DNA of 64,000 nt from Elusimicrobiota bacterium (GTDB taxonomy: Bacteria; Elusimicrobiota; Elusimicrobia; UBA1565; UBA9628), in NCBI GenBank assembly GCA_003452935.1, contig DMMY01000011.1, positions 107,136-171,135 of the forward strand, written 5' to 3'. Shown one piece after another: positions 36,906-48,504 of the stretch (positions are counted from its first letter, which is position 1; every line of letters begins with the position of its first letter). The notes under the pieces were generated by a model, which made no database searches, had not been told where the DNA came from, and saw only the letters and a list, made by a program, of their open reading frames with translations. Both the position numbers and the translations under genes were made by a program.

Positions 36906-38358
36906 GGCCGTTATCCTCCCACAGCCGAAAGGGCCGGACTTGCTCCAAAGCGGCGGCCGCGCGCAAGAGGGTCGACTCGTCAAAAGCGGCGGCGATGAGC
37001 TGAAGGCCGATGGGCAGGCCGGCGCGGGTCAGGCCGCAGGGCAGCGAGATGCTGGCGTTGCCCGCCATGTTCGAAGGAATGGTGAACACGTCGGAAAGGT
37101 ACATGGCCACGGGGTCCGAAGTCTTTTCGCCCAGGCGGAAAGCCGCGGTCGGAGCGGTCGGAGCGGCGATGACGTCGACGCGCTCAAATGCCTCGACAAA
37201 ATCCCGGCGGATGAGAGTGCGCACTCTCTGCGCTTGGCCGTAATAGGCTTGGTAATAACCGGAACTCAGGGCGTAGGTGCCGAGCATGATGCGGCGCTTG
37301 ACCTCCGGACCGAAACCTTCTCCCCGCGAGAGTTCGTAGACGTCCTCCAGGGAGCGGGCCTCCGAGCTGCGGCGGCCATAACGAATGCCGTCAAATCTGG
37401 CCAGATTGGAACTCGCCTCGCACGGCGCCAAGATATAGTAGGAGCTGACCGCAAAACGCGTATGCGGCAGGGAAATCTCGGACACCTGCGCGCCCAACCC
37501 GCGCAAAGCCTCGACCGCGCCGCGCACGGCCGCCTCGACCTCCGCGTCAAGCCCGGGGAGAAAATATTCCTTGGGCAAGCCGACGCGCAGGCCTTTGACG
37601 CCGGCCTCCCGGGACCGAGGCTGCTCGCAAGCCGCGGCGCAGGTGGAGTCATAGGGATCCGGCCCGGCCATGACGTCCAGGGCCAGGGCCGCGTCGTCGA
37701 CGGTGCGGCACAGGGGACCTATCTGATCCAGCGAGGAAGCGTATGCGACCAGTCCATAACGCGAGACGCGGCCATAGCTGGGCTTGAGCCCAACCACGCC
37801 GCAGAATGCCGCGGGCTGGCGGATGGAGCCGCCCGTATCCGAGCCCAAGGCCAGAGCGCACTCGCCGCAGCAGACCGCCGCCGCCGACCCTCCTGAAGAG
37901 CCCCCGGGAACGCGGCTCAAGTCCCACGGGTTGAGGGTGGGACCCAGGGCCGAATTCTCCGTCGAAGAGCCCATGGCGAACTCGTCGAGATTGGTTTTGC
38001 CCAACAAAACGGCATCCTCGGCCTTGAGCCGGGCGACCGCGGTCGCGTCGAACGGCGCGACGTAGCCCCTAAGAATGCGCGAGGCGCAGGTCGTCTCCTG
38101 GCCCCGGACTTGGATATTGTCCTTGACCGCGATCGGAACCCCGGCGAGGCGCCCCAATCTCTCTCCGCGGCCGCGCTTGGCATCCACGGCCCGAGCCATG
38201 GCTAAAGCCTCATCTTCAAAAACCCGGACAAAAGCCTTGACCTTGGGTTCCCAGGAGCGGATGCGCTCCATATGGCAGCGCAGTATCTCCTCGGCCGAAA
38301 CCCGGCCGCGGGACACATCGCGGGCTATGCTCGCGGCGCTGAGACTGAGCGTGCTCAC
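36898..38358 (-). CDS. gatA: Asp-tRNA(Asn)/Glu-tRNA(Gln) amidotransferase subunit A
   Basis: Amidase-signature subunit of 486 residues that releases ammonia from glutamine. The Ser-cisSer-Lys triad is seen: lysine in VPIAVKDNI, cis-serine in PGGSSGGSAAAV, nucleophile in LGSDTGGSIRQPA. It also has LLGKTNLDEFAMGSSTENSA and the C-terminal SLPCGLTRAGLPIGLQLI. Lies 12 bp downstream of the TPR gene and overlaps the NUDIX gene. Confidence 0.96.
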   Translation of the reverse strand: MSTLSLSAASIARDVSRGRVSAEEILRCHMERIRSWEPKVKAFVRVFEDEALAMARAVDAKRGRGERLGRLAGVPIAVKDNIQVRGQETTCASRILRGYVAPFDATAVARLKAEDAVLLGKTNLDEFAMGSSTENSALGPTLNPWDLSRVPGGSSGGSAAAVCCGECALALGSDTGGSIRQPAAFCGVVGLKPSYGRVSRYGLVAYASSLDQIGPLCRTVDDAALALDVMAGPDPYDSTCAAACEQPRSREAGVKGLRVGLPKEYFLPGLDAEVEAAVRGAVEALRGLGAQVSEISLPHTRFAVSSYYILAPCEASSNLARFDGIRYGRRSSEARSLEDVYELSRGEGFGPEVKRRIMLGTYALSSGYYQAYYGQAQRVRTLIRRDFVEAFERVDVIAAPTAPTAAFRLGEKTSDPVAMYLSDVFTIPSNMAGNASISLPCGLTRAGLPIGLQLIAAAFDESTLLRAAAALEQVRPFRLWEDNGHA

Positions 38359-38370
38359 GGTCCCCTCTTA

Positions 38371-39426
38371 TTAGTGAATGAGGAAACCTTGATCCGTTCC
38401 CTGGCTCTGTTGCCCGGATGAATCCGGACCGGAGGACGGCTCGACAGACTCGTCCGGCTTGGAGGCCCCGGAATCCTTGCCGCCCGCTTGGATGCGGTCG
38501 ATGGCCGCCTGGATCTGCGCGCTCTTGGCCGGCTCGAGCTCCAGGGCTTTGCGCAGGTCGCTCAAGGCCCCGGCGCGGTCTCCCAACTGAACCCGCGCCA
38601 TGCCCCGGTTGGAATAGGCCAACCCTCGCTTGGGATTAAGCTCGATGACGCGGGAAAGATCCATCTCCGCGCCGGAGTAGTCGTCGAGCAGGAACCGCAC
38701 GTTGGAGCGCAGGTAAAGAGCTTCCTCGAAATCGGGATGCGCCTGCAGGAAGGCGTCAAAATCCTCCCGGGCCCGGCTGTATTCCTTGAGTTCCCGGTAG
38801 TTCTTGGCCCGGTAGTAATAGACCCAGTCGAAGCGAGGGTTGATCTCCAGGACCCGATTAAAATCCTTGACGGCGCGCGCGAATTCCTTGAGGCGCTCCC
38901 GCACCGCTCCCCGGACCAGCAGCGCGGCGGCGAATTCGGAGTCGCTGCGCACGGCCGAGTCCAGACTCTTGACCGCTCGCAGCAAGTCGCCCTGGGCGCT
39001 GTAAACGCTTCCCAGACCAAGATGCGCCGCGGCGAAGTCCGGCTCCAGGCGCAAAGCCTCCTCATAATCCGCGATCGCGCCCGGATAGTCCTTGAGCACG
39101 AAACGCGCCTTGCCGCGGGCCACGAAGGAATCCGCGCTGTTGGGCCTGAGTTTGGCCGCCTCGCGGGCGTCCGCCGCGGCCCCGCGCCTGTCTCCCAAAG
39201 TCCAACGGCACAGGGCGCGATGGCCGGCCGCGGTTTTCCATGCCTCGTGAAGGGTCATGGCGTGGTCAAAGGCCTTGAGGGCCTGGGCGAAATCAGCCTT
39301 ATGGTAAAGGGCTTGCGCCCCCTCCAGATTGATTTGCGCTTCGCGGCTCGGAGTGGCAGCCTCGCCAGACGCGGCCTGAAGCGTGATGCCGGCCGCAATT
39401 ATCAGCAGAATACGCAGAAGTTTCAT
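38371..39426 (-). CDS. Secreted TPR-repeat protein
   Basis: A 351-residue protein with a signal peptide (LLRILLIIAAGITLQAASG) and about eight TPR units (for example EAQINLEGAQALYHKADFAQ, PGAIADYEEALRLEPD, DLSRVIELNPKRGLAYSNRG), ending in a Ser/Gly/Gln-rich tail. It sits between gatC and gatA, overlapping gatC by 4 bp (ATGA). Nothing ties it mechanistically to tRNA amidation; it is probably a passenger in the operon. Confidence 0.85.
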   Translation of the reverse strand: MKLLRILLIIAAGITLQAASGEAATPSREAQINLEGAQALYHKADFAQALKAFDHAMTLHEAWKTAAGHRALCRWTLGDRRGAAADAREAAKLRPNSADSFVARGKARFVLKDYPGAIADYEEALRLEPDFAAAHLGLGSVYSAQGDLLRAVKSLDSAVRSDSEFAAALLVRGAVRERLKEFARAVKDFNRVLEINPRFDWVYYYRAKNYRELKEYSRAREDFDAFLQAHPDFEEALYLRSNVRFLLDDYSGAEMDLSRVIELNPKRGLAYSNRGMARVQLGDRAGALSDLRKALELEPAKSAQIQAAIDRIQAGGKDSGASKPDESVEPSSGPDSSGQQSQGTDQGFLIH

Positions 39427-39749
39427 TCGATCACCTTCCTGACTTTGTAGTAATCCCCATCCCGCTCCGGCGCCAAGGCCAAGAGCCGCTGCGGATCGGA
39501 AAACGGGCGAGGATCGTCCGGCCGGAGAACATTAGGTCTCTCCACGACGGCCGCGCCGTCATGGGATCCCGACGGCTCTCCCCCGCCGAAAAACGTGGCC
39601 GCGGTCAAGGATGTGTCCACCGCGGAGAGTTCCGTCATGAGCCCGAGAATCCGGGAAAATTGGCCTTGATAAAGCTGCGCTTCGCCGTCAGCGAGCCGCA
39701 ATCGCGCCAGCTTGGCGATCTTGCGCACCTCGTCCTCGGTGATGGCCAC
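39423..39749 (-). CDS. gatC: Asp-tRNA(Asn)/Glu-tRNA(Gln) amidotransferase subunit C
   Basis: The small clamp subunit of GatCAB, 108 residues. It starts MAITEDEVRKIAKLARL, typical of GatC, and has the LSAVDTS and RPDDPR region (usually LRPDxP). It lies 1 bp after the pcrA stop and overlaps the TPR gene. Confidence 0.92.
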   Translation of the reverse strand: MAITEDEVRKIAKLARLRLADGEAQLYQGQFSRILGLMTELSAVDTSLTAATFFGGGEPSGSHDGAAVVERPNVLRPDDPRPFSDPQRLLALAPERDGDYYKVRKVIE

Positions 39750-39750
39750 C

Positions 39751-41916
<2,166 letters not shown>

Positions 41917-41961
41917 TAGGGATATTTTAACTTATTGGGCATCTTCCAGCTGGCCGCAAGG

Positions 41962-43881
41962 CTAGTAAAGCAACGTGTAGGAAAAGCTCTGCTTGGGAAA
42001 CCGGCGCAAGCGGCGCTGGACCTCTTCGGCGCGGACCAGCCCGGAATCGGGCCCGGTCACGAACGAGTCAATAAAGGCCTTGGCCCCGGCCGCGTCCCCC
42101 GTCGCCTTGACGCGGCCAACCCGCTGCATGAGCGCCTCGATGGCGGCCGGCAAGCGGTCAAAATCAATGCGAAACAGCTCCCTATCCCCCACCCGCTCGA
42201 AAGCCATGGCCCCGTCTTTGATGAAGCTGCCGATCTGGACGGCTGAAAGCTGGCTGTAGGGTTTCGGGTTATCCCCATCGCTGAACATGCCTTGGCTGAT
42301 ATGCCCAAAAGACCACGCAATGGCCCGAACATAAACCTGCCGCGCCCTCTCGTCGCTGATAAGCCCCTGTCGCCGCAGGAAATCCGTATACCATAAGGAC
42401 GCGGTCTGAGCCTTGAGCTCCTCCAGCACGCCCTCCAGCCTGCCGCCGAATATCTCGGCCGGGCCCTTGCCGTCCACGCGCGTGTCAAAATCCGGCCCCA
42501 GGTTATGCGCGGCCTCGTGCAAAATAGTGCCTAAAAGATCCGGCTCATCCTCATCCGAGTAATATTTGAACGTTCCCGGGTCGAGGAGTTGCCCGGCCTT
42601 GTCCCGAGCCAACCGCTTAGAATCCGGATCCGAGTAAACATTGGTCATGACCACGGTGCGCCGCCGGCCCGCTTGCGCCACCTTGCCCCAATTGGGCAAG
42701 GACTGGCCCATGACGGCGCCCAAGCCGGGCCGGGAATCGCCCGCGTTGAGCACGACGGAAATGAAATCCGGCAGGTTGAAGGCCGCCTGACGAGCCTTAT
42801 AAGGCGGGCCGATGAGAGCGGCCAGCCGATCCTCCATATCCTGACGCAACGGCAAAAGCTTCTCCTGCCAAGCCAGCGCCGACTTATCCATGCGGGCCCA
42901 GGCCAGATGAAACCCGGCCTTCTCCTGGCAGGTCTCAAAATCGACCTCATCCGGCCCCACGCGCAAATACCAACGGCTGTTCTTGCCGTTCATTACGGCC
43001 CAGGCCTCGTCCGCCGCGGTCCAGTCGTTGGACTCGAAACCCGAAGCCGCGGCCAAAAGATAGCGCCGCAGGGCGGACTCGTCCTGGCCCAGGGCCTTGG
43101 CCGCCAAGCGCAGCTCGGCCGCCACCTTGCGCATGCGCTCGCCGTACGCTTCATATAAGGAAAACGCCTTAAGTTGCCCGCCTTGCTCGCGCACCACTGT
43201 AAAAGGGTCGAGCAGCTCCTTGTGATTAGGCTTCTGGCGCAAGGCTTGGCACATGGCCGCGTCCTGCTGCCAGGATTTGGGATAGGCATCGGAGCGTTTT
43301 TGTGGAAATGCAGAAAGCGCATTGCAAAAAGGATCATCCTGCGTGGCCGGAGCCCCGCACCAGGGACCGTGATTGCGCTCGAAAAGAGCCCGGCTGGCCG
43401 TGTCCGTCGCCGGGATCGCGCTCTGCAAATCGAGAGAGCCTTTCTGCGCGCGGTAAAGCTCGTCGATAAGCCTGCCGGCCGCGGCCAAATGAGCGGCCAA
43501 GATCCTCTCCGGCTCGGGGCTCCGGCGAAAATCGCTCAACATGACGACCGGACGTCCTTGGTCCAGCTCGCGGCGGACGGCCTCAAGCCGGCGCGCATCC
43601 ACCAGGCGCAAATAAGCGGTCTTGAAAGCATCGCTGAGGCCGTTGTTTTGAACATAGGGCTGCAAGCCGGCGTTGTCGCCTATCGGCAGCAAATCCTCCG
43701 CCTTGGGCAGCCCCTGCTCCGATGTCCCGCTTTGCCAATAAAGCGGAAGGCTCCCGGCCGCGGCAAGGCGGTTGAAGTCCTCGCGCGAAAGAGCCGGGAC
43801 TCCATATGCCGTGCCGCCGGCGACCGAGAGAGGCGTAATAGTCACCGCCGCCAAGAACAAAAGAACCGATTTCCCGGTCAT
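41962..43881 (-). CDS. M49-like (dipeptidyl-peptidase III-related) zinc metallopeptidase
   Basis: A 639-residue protein with a signal peptide (VLLFLAAVTITPLSVAGG). The zinc motif HEAAH near residue 455 (GTILHEAAHNLGPDF) is followed about 32 residues later by LEELKAQTASLW, which would give the third ligand. This HExxH..GP..EExKA pattern resembles M49/DPP-III-like domains, including those in plant NUDIX-linked proteins, rather than gluzincins such as thermolysin. Classical DPP III has HExxGH, so this is a five-residue variant. The N-terminal half has no motif I know. It follows pepF by 8 bp. Confidence 0.7.
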   Translation of the reverse strand: MTGKSVLLFLAAVTITPLSVAGGTAYGVPALSREDFNRLAAAGSLPLYWQSGTSEQGLPKAEDLLPIGDNAGLQPYVQNNGLSDAFKTAYLRLVDARRLEAVRRELDQGRPVVMLSDFRRSPEPERILAAHLAAAGRLIDELYRAQKGSLDLQSAIPATDTASRALFERNHGPWCGAPATQDDPFCNALSAFPQKRSDAYPKSWQQDAAMCQALRQKPNHKELLDPFTVVREQGGQLKAFSLYEAYGERMRKVAAELRLAAKALGQDESALRRYLLAAASGFESNDWTAADEAWAVMNGKNSRWYLRVGPDEVDFETCQEKAGFHLAWARMDKSALAWQEKLLPLRQDMEDRLAALIGPPYKARQAAFNLPDFISVVLNAGDSRPGLGAVMGQSLPNWGKVAQAGRRRTVVMTNVYSDPDSKRLARDKAGQLLDPGTFKYYSDEDEPDLLGTILHEAAHNLGPDFDTRVDGKGPAEIFGGRLEGVLEELKAQTASLWYTDFLRRQGLISDERARQVYVRAIAWSFGHISQGMFSDGDNPKPYSQLSAVQIGSFIKDGAMAFERVGDRELFRIDFDRLPAAIEALMQRVGRVKATGDAAGAKAFIDSFVTGPDSGLVRAEEVQRRLRRFPKQSFSYTLLY

Positions 43882-43889
43882 GTCCAGCC

Positions 43890-45818
43890 CTAACCTTTTT
43901 TAGGCGTCGCGGCCCGTTCTGAGAGCTTCTCCATCTCGGCCACGGTTTGGTCCAGCAGGCGCGCCGCGGCCGCGATGGCTTCCGGCTGCATCAGATCCAC
44001 GCCCGCGTCCACGAGAATCTCCACGGGATGTTCCTCCCGGGGCTGGGCCAACATCATAAGATAGCGCTCGCGCGCCGCAACGTCGCCCGCCGCCACCTTC
44101 TCGGAAAGCGTGACGGCGCTGGCCAAGCCGCAAGCGTAGCTGAACATGTAATGCTTCCAATAGAGGTGCGGGATATAGCTCCATTCTTGGCCGTCGTTGG
44201 GACCAACGGTGAAGCTCGGGCCGTAATAGAGCTTCACCAGATCCGCATAAGTCCTGTCGAGAAGCTCGGCGGTGATCGGGGTGCCCGCCTCGGCGAAGCC
44301 GTGGATCTTGAGCTCGAACTCGGTGAAGAGGGTCTGCCGGTAGACCGTGGTGCGGATGCGGTCGGCCAGTTGGCTGAGCAGGTAAAGCCGCATCTTGGGA
44401 TCGCCTCGATACTTGGCCAGCAGATGCTTATTGAGGAGCATCTCATTGAAGGTGGACGCGATCTCGGCCGTGAGAGAGGAGTACCCCGCGTCCTGCACGG
44501 GATGCGCCTGGTTGTTGATGCGGCCGTGCATGGCATGGCCCAGCTCATGAGCGGTCGTGGATACGTCTTCGATGTCGTTCATGTAGTTGAGCAGGACGAG
44601 TTGGGGAAAGCCCCACAAAGAATGCGCATACGCGCCGGACTCCTTGCCCTTGTTGGGGTAAACGTCAAGCATGCGCCGGCCCAGCATATCGGGCCCGGAA
44701 AGCTGGGCCGCATAGTCCGGCCCCATGGGTTGGACGGCCGCCAGCACGTCCCGCATTGCCTCCTCAAAAGGGATATCCGCTTTGGCCGAAGGCACGAGCG
44801 GCGCGTAAAGGTCGTAGAGATAGAGGTCGGGCAAGCCCAAGAGCTTCTTGCGCAGGCCCAAATACCGGTGCAAAGGCGCGAGGTTCTCATGTACTGAAGA
44901 GACCAGGTTCTCCACCACCGCCGCCGGGATATCCTGGCGATCCAGATAGGCGTCCACGGAGCGCTCATAGCCCCGCGCCCGCGCCAGGAACACGTCGCGC
45001 TTGACCTCCCCGCCCAAGATCGCGGCCAGGACGTCCTCGTTCTTTTTAAGGGAGCCGAAGAGGCCCTCCACGGCCATGCGGCGCACGAGCCGGTCCTTGG
45101 AGGCGCGGTATTTCGCGTAGTTGGCCAGGCTCAGCTCCACGAGCTTGCCCTTGTCATCGATGATCCTGGGAAGCTTGATATCCTTGAGCGCGGCCTTGAA
45201 TGCCAGCTCGATGTCGGAAGGTATCTCATTCAGGTCGGTCTCGGACCAAAGGTTGTCTCCGGCCAGGCCCAGCACCCGCTCGGCCTCGTCTCCCAATATC
45301 CGGAAGCGCCGCCGGCGCAGGTCCTCGATGTAGCGGCGGTATGGCGCCAACGCCGCTTTCGCCAAAACGCGCTTGGCCGCGGCTTCGTCAAGACGCAGCA
45401 ATTCCTGGCGGATGAACCCGGTCCGCGCGCGAAAATCGTTGCCCAGGCCCAAAGCCCTCTGGCGAAGTTCCTGATATCCGGCCACGCCGTCATCCTCGCT
45501 GGCCTTGAGATTGGCGTAGGCGGCGACCCTGTCCATGGCCTGACGAGCCGAGAAATAGTCGTCCAAAGCCGCCCGGATCGTTGCGGCTGCGGTGAGCTTG
45601 CCCTTGTAAGCGGCCAGGGCCGCGGTCTGGGTTTGGGCCAAGGAGAACCCAGCCTCCCACGCCTCATCGTCGGCGAAAAGAGCGGAAAGGTCCCAGCGGT
45701 ATTTTTCCGGGACCGAGGCGCGGGGAGCGCTGGCGTCGGGTTTATAGGGCCCGGCTGCCGTCGCGGCCGAAGCCACCAACAATAAAACGGATAGGGCTAG
45801 ATGCATCTTGGAATTCAT
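43890..45818 (-). CDS. pepF: Oligoendopeptidase F (M3 family), exported
   Basis: A 642-residue M3B peptidase. Zinc motif HELGHAMH (in TTAHELGHAMHGRINNQAHP) and the downstream glutamate in AEIASTFNEML. The first 24 residues (MHLALSVLLLVASAATAA) are a signal peptide, so unlike the usual cytosolic PepF this one is probably periplasmic. ATG 45818 has AGAGGAG 5 nt upstream; the longer frame is rejected. It forms a two-gene unit with the M49-like peptidase. Confidence 0.92.
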   Translation of the reverse strand: MNSKMHLALSVLLLVASAATAAGPYKPDASAPRASVPEKYRWDLSALFADDEAWEAGFSLAQTQTAALAAYKGKLTAAATIRAALDDYFSARQAMDRVAAYANLKASEDDGVAGYQELRQRALGLGNDFRARTGFIRQELLRLDEAAAKRVLAKAALAPYRRYIEDLRRRRFRILGDEAERVLGLAGDNLWSETDLNEIPSDIELAFKAALKDIKLPRIIDDKGKLVELSLANYAKYRASKDRLVRRMAVEGLFGSLKKNEDVLAAILGGEVKRDVFLARARGYERSVDAYLDRQDIPAAVVENLVSSVHENLAPLHRYLGLRKKLLGLPDLYLYDLYAPLVPSAKADIPFEEAMRDVLAAVQPMGPDYAAQLSGPDMLGRRMLDVYPNKGKESGAYAHSLWGFPQLVLLNYMNDIEDVSTTAHELGHAMHGRINNQAHPVQDAGYSSLTAEIASTFNEMLLNKHLLAKYRGDPKMRLYLLSQLADRIRTTVYRQTLFTEFELKIHGFAEAGTPITAELLDRTYADLVKLYYGPSFTVGPNDGQEWSYIPHLYWKHYMFSYACGLASAVTLSEKVAAGDVAARERYLMMLAQPREEHPVEILVDAGVDLMQPEAIAAAARLLDQTVAEMEKLSERAATPKKG

Positions 45819-45923
45819 GGATTCTCCTCTGGAAATGTATGATACCAAGAAATCAACACGAAATTTTCCCGCTTTCACGACGCAGGCATAAAGCCCGTAC
45901 CGAGGAGGAGCCGGAGCCGAGAC

Positions 45924-46328
45924 CTAGGCCTTTGTCTGGGTCGTGCGTTTGTCGAGTATATTCGAAACAGTCGGGATGAGAGCTTCGATAATGGAGGTCT
46001 TATTCAGGAAGCCGTCTACTTTAACCGTCGCGGAAAAAAGCCGGGACGGCTCGCTCAAGGATGAAACCACCAGGATCGGGATATGCCGGGTCCGGGCATG
46101 GCTGCGGATGAGGGTCCCGACCGTATAGCCATCGGACTTGGGCATCATGAGGTCCAAGATGAGCAGGTGCGGCAGTTCCACCGCGCCATTCTCTGGTTCG
46201 AGGCCGAGCTTTCTGAGCGCCTCCAAGCCCGAGGCGCACTTCGAAACCTTATGGCCCGCGGCCTGGAGCATAGTGGACATCAATTCCACGAGAATCGGAT
46301 CGTCGTCGGCTATGAGTATATGGGCCAT
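45924..46328 (-). CDS. Stand-alone response-regulator receiver
   Basis: A 134-residue CheY-like receiver with the acidic pair in IADDDPI, phospho-acceptor aspartate in LLILDLMMPKSDGY, the VVSS switch serine and the lysine in GFLNKTS. No output domain. The kinase partner is not in the window. Confidence 0.9.
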   Translation of the reverse strand: MAHILIADDDPILVELMSTMLQAAGHKVSKCASGLEALRKLGLEPENGAVELPHLLILDLMMPKSDGYTVGTLIRSHARTRHIPILVVSSLSEPSRLFSATVKVDGFLNKTSIIEALIPTVSNILDKRTTQTKA

Positions 46329-46337
46329 AGTGAATAG

Positions 46338-46366
46338 ATGTTAATACCTTGCTTGAGCTGAGTCAA
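46338..46366 (-). promoter_or_regulatory. Promoter of receiver gene
   Basis: On the minus strand TTGACT (46366-46361) and TAACAT (46343-46338) are 17 bp apart. Nine nt separate the -10 box from ATG 46328, so the transcript would have almost no leader. Confidence 0.6.
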
Positions 46367-46455
46367 TAGAAATTAACGTCTTTGGGTCGCAATCAACGAA
46401 AGGTAGCGCAAGCAAGGCTGATTGCTGAAGGTCACGCCCAGGACCAGCCAGGCTC

Positions 46456-47223
46456 CTAGTTTTTGCGGCCGGACCGGATATTAAACGCGCGCACCCTAAA
46501 ATCGACATTGTCACGCACCCAGGCCCAAAATCTCTCTTGCCGCTCGGGAGGCAAGCCGATAGCTAGCTGTGCCTTCCAGCCGGCCATAACCTGGTCATCC
46601 GCCGTCCAGAGCCGGACCCTCCGGCGCGCCACCGCCGAATCCCATTCTCGGCCCACCACGGGGCTGACATAAAGCAGCCGCAGCGTGACATTGCGCGAGA
46701 GAAATTCCATGGGAGAGAGATCGACAATTTCGTAACGTGCGGCTGAAACAACGGTCCCGGAACTCGCAGGCATGTCAGGCATGCCGTCGGTCACCAGCAG
46801 TACGGTAATCGGACAGAGAGCCAGGTTCCTCTGCTGGGAGACATGCGCCACTTGCTTGAAAAATATGTTGAAATCCGTGAAACGGTCATTGGGCGGGAAC
46901 CACTTCTGCAGATCCGCCTGGATTTCGGCCGGGGATTTGCCGCGGAAATCATGTATGGGGTGGAAGGCCTTAGCCTCCTCCACCGATTCGCCGCCGAGAG
47001 AACCGACAAAGAGCTCCCTAAGCCGGTGCAGTTCGCCGGCGCCGGTAAGATGGCCGTGAAGATAATAGCTCAAAAATTCCAGGGCGTCGTTGAACTGCGG
47101 GGTTTTTCTAAACGAGCCGCTGACGTCTATCCCCACGAACAAGACATGCCGGGGACGGATCTCGTCGGGGCTCTGGCAGGCGGCGGCCAGGGCGAGCAGG
47201 ATAAGCGCGGCCCAGCGCTTCAT
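46456..47223 (-). CDS. VWA-like lipoprotein
   Basis: A 255-residue predicted lipoprotein: signal with lipobox LAAAC at residue 16. The mature part starts with HVLFVGIDVSGSF, a MIDAS motif (DxSxS), and later has VLLVTDGMPD, the second MIDAS element, so it is a von Willebrand A-type fold that binds a metal ion and probably a protein partner. It is coupled to the membrane protein gene by an ATGA overlap (47220-47223). Function unknown. Confidence 0.75.
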   Translation of the reverse strand: MKRWAALILLALAAACQSPDEIRPRHVLFVGIDVSGSFRKTPQFNDALEFLSYYLHGHLTGAGELHRLRELFVGSLGGESVEEAKAFHPIHDFRGKSPAEIQADLQKWFPPNDRFTDFNIFFKQVAHVSQQRNLALCPITVLLVTDGMPDMPASSGTVVSAARYEIVDLSPMEFLSRNVTLRLLYVSPVVGREWDSAVARRRVRLWTADDQVMAGWKAQLAIGLPPERQERFWAWVRDNVDFRVRAFNIRSGRKN

Positions 47224-48443
47224 GATTCCCTCTGCCCAAGGGCGAGAGACTGCAAAATAGCCTTGGTTTCCCCCACCTCGGCCAGATTTTTAAAAGGCAG
47301 GTTGAAAGCCGGCCGCGACAATAACAGCACCACGCAGAAATTGATGCCCGCGGCCACCACCTGGAAGGCGGGCAGTATGGCGGCCTCCAAGAGGGCCTGG
47401 GCCCTTTGATAAAACCATTCCTGGTCCCGCTTGAGCCGCTGCAAGACCCGCTCCCAGTGCTGGTCGCTTATATTCTGGACCGCGGCGGACTCGGAGGCGA
47501 CTTCATCAGGCAGCCTCTGCCGGGAGATCATGGCCAGCAGGGTGGGCGTGCCGAATCGTCCGAACAGGAACCACACCATGCCCCGCATGCCCAGCCAGCC
47601 AAAAACCGCGAACGTCATCACCGGGATTATTCCCATTTGCAAGCCCGTCTGCTGGGCTATCCAGGGAGTCAAGGCGTCAATGAGCTCCCGATACAAGAAT
47701 ACCACCTCCACGAACATTACGAAAAACTCCACGATTATCATCTGCAGGATTTGCTTTATATTCCTGGCGCGCACGGCTTCCACCAAAACCTGCATGCACG
47801 CGAAGCTGCCCAGGATCATGCAGAACAAGATTCCGTAAAGAACCACTCCCAGCCAGCGGTGGGATTCCACTCCCACCAGATCGCTCAATACCTCCGAGAA
47901 CGTGGGCGTCAGGACGTAGGTGAACACCAATGCCTCCACGGCCCCCCATACGACGGTGAGCAGGAAGGCAATCCAGGGCACGCCGGGCTGAAGGAAGCTC
48001 TTGGCCATGTTCCCGGTCAGCACGAAAGGCAGCGCGAACATCTCGCGAATCATCTCCAGAATCACTTCCACGCTCAGACGCAAAAGGCCCCAGAATGAGC
48101 CGAAAGCCACGAATACAAACTTGCACATTCCGGCCCAGAACAGCCAGGCTGTGCGAATGAAATCCCACCAGGATATGGTCATAGTCACTATGAATTGGAC
48201 GCGGCGTGCGCGGAAAGGCAGGGTATAGAGCGCCAAAACCGCGCAGCACAGACCTAAAGACGCGCTAAACAAGGGCAAAAACAAAAAAACATACTTAAAA
48301 AAAATCAATTGCCAAATGTCCGCGTTTCCCATCCAGGACCACATGGCCCCTTGCGCGTGGAACAGCCAGTGCACTGGAATGCGGACGAACTGATACGGCG
48401 CGCGCCATTGTTCGGGTAAAGCCTGTTCGATTGCAGTGTTCAT
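47220..48443 (-). CDS. Polytopic membrane protein of unknown function
   Basis: A 407-residue protein with about seven or eight membrane spans (for example IFFKYVFLFLPLFSASLGLCCAVLALY, shown by start; VVLYGILFCMILGSFACMQV; MIIVEFFVMFVEVVFLY). A cytosolic-looking helical stretch rich in Gln/Glu at about 310-350 (ERVLQRLKRDQEWFYQRAQA) precedes a last span. No family recognised. It pairs with the VWA-like lipoprotein and is the first gene of that pair. Confidence 0.7.
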   Translation of the reverse strand: MNTAIEQALPEQWRAPYQFVRIPVHWLFHAQGAMWSWMGNADIWQLIFFKYVFLFLPLFSASLGLCCAVLALYTLPFRARRVQFIVTMTISWWDFIRTAWLFWAGMCKFVFVAFGSFWGLLRLSVEVILEMIREMFALPFVLTGNMAKSFLQPGVPWIAFLLTVVWGAVEALVFTYVLTPTFSEVLSDLVGVESHRWLGVVLYGILFCMILGSFACMQVLVEAVRARNIKQILQMIIVEFFVMFVEVVFLYRELIDALTPWIAQQTGLQMGIIPVMTFAVFGWLGMRGMVWFLFGRFGTPTLLAMISRQRLPDEVASESAAVQNISDQHWERVLQRLKRDQEWFYQRAQALLEAAILPAFQVVAAGINFCVVLLLSRPAFNLPFKNLAEVGETKAILQSLALGQRES

Positions 48444-48504
48444 AATAGGAAGCAGTTATAGCTTATTTTCATTCTTGCTGTCATGCTTGACGACGGCCGG
48501 GCGG

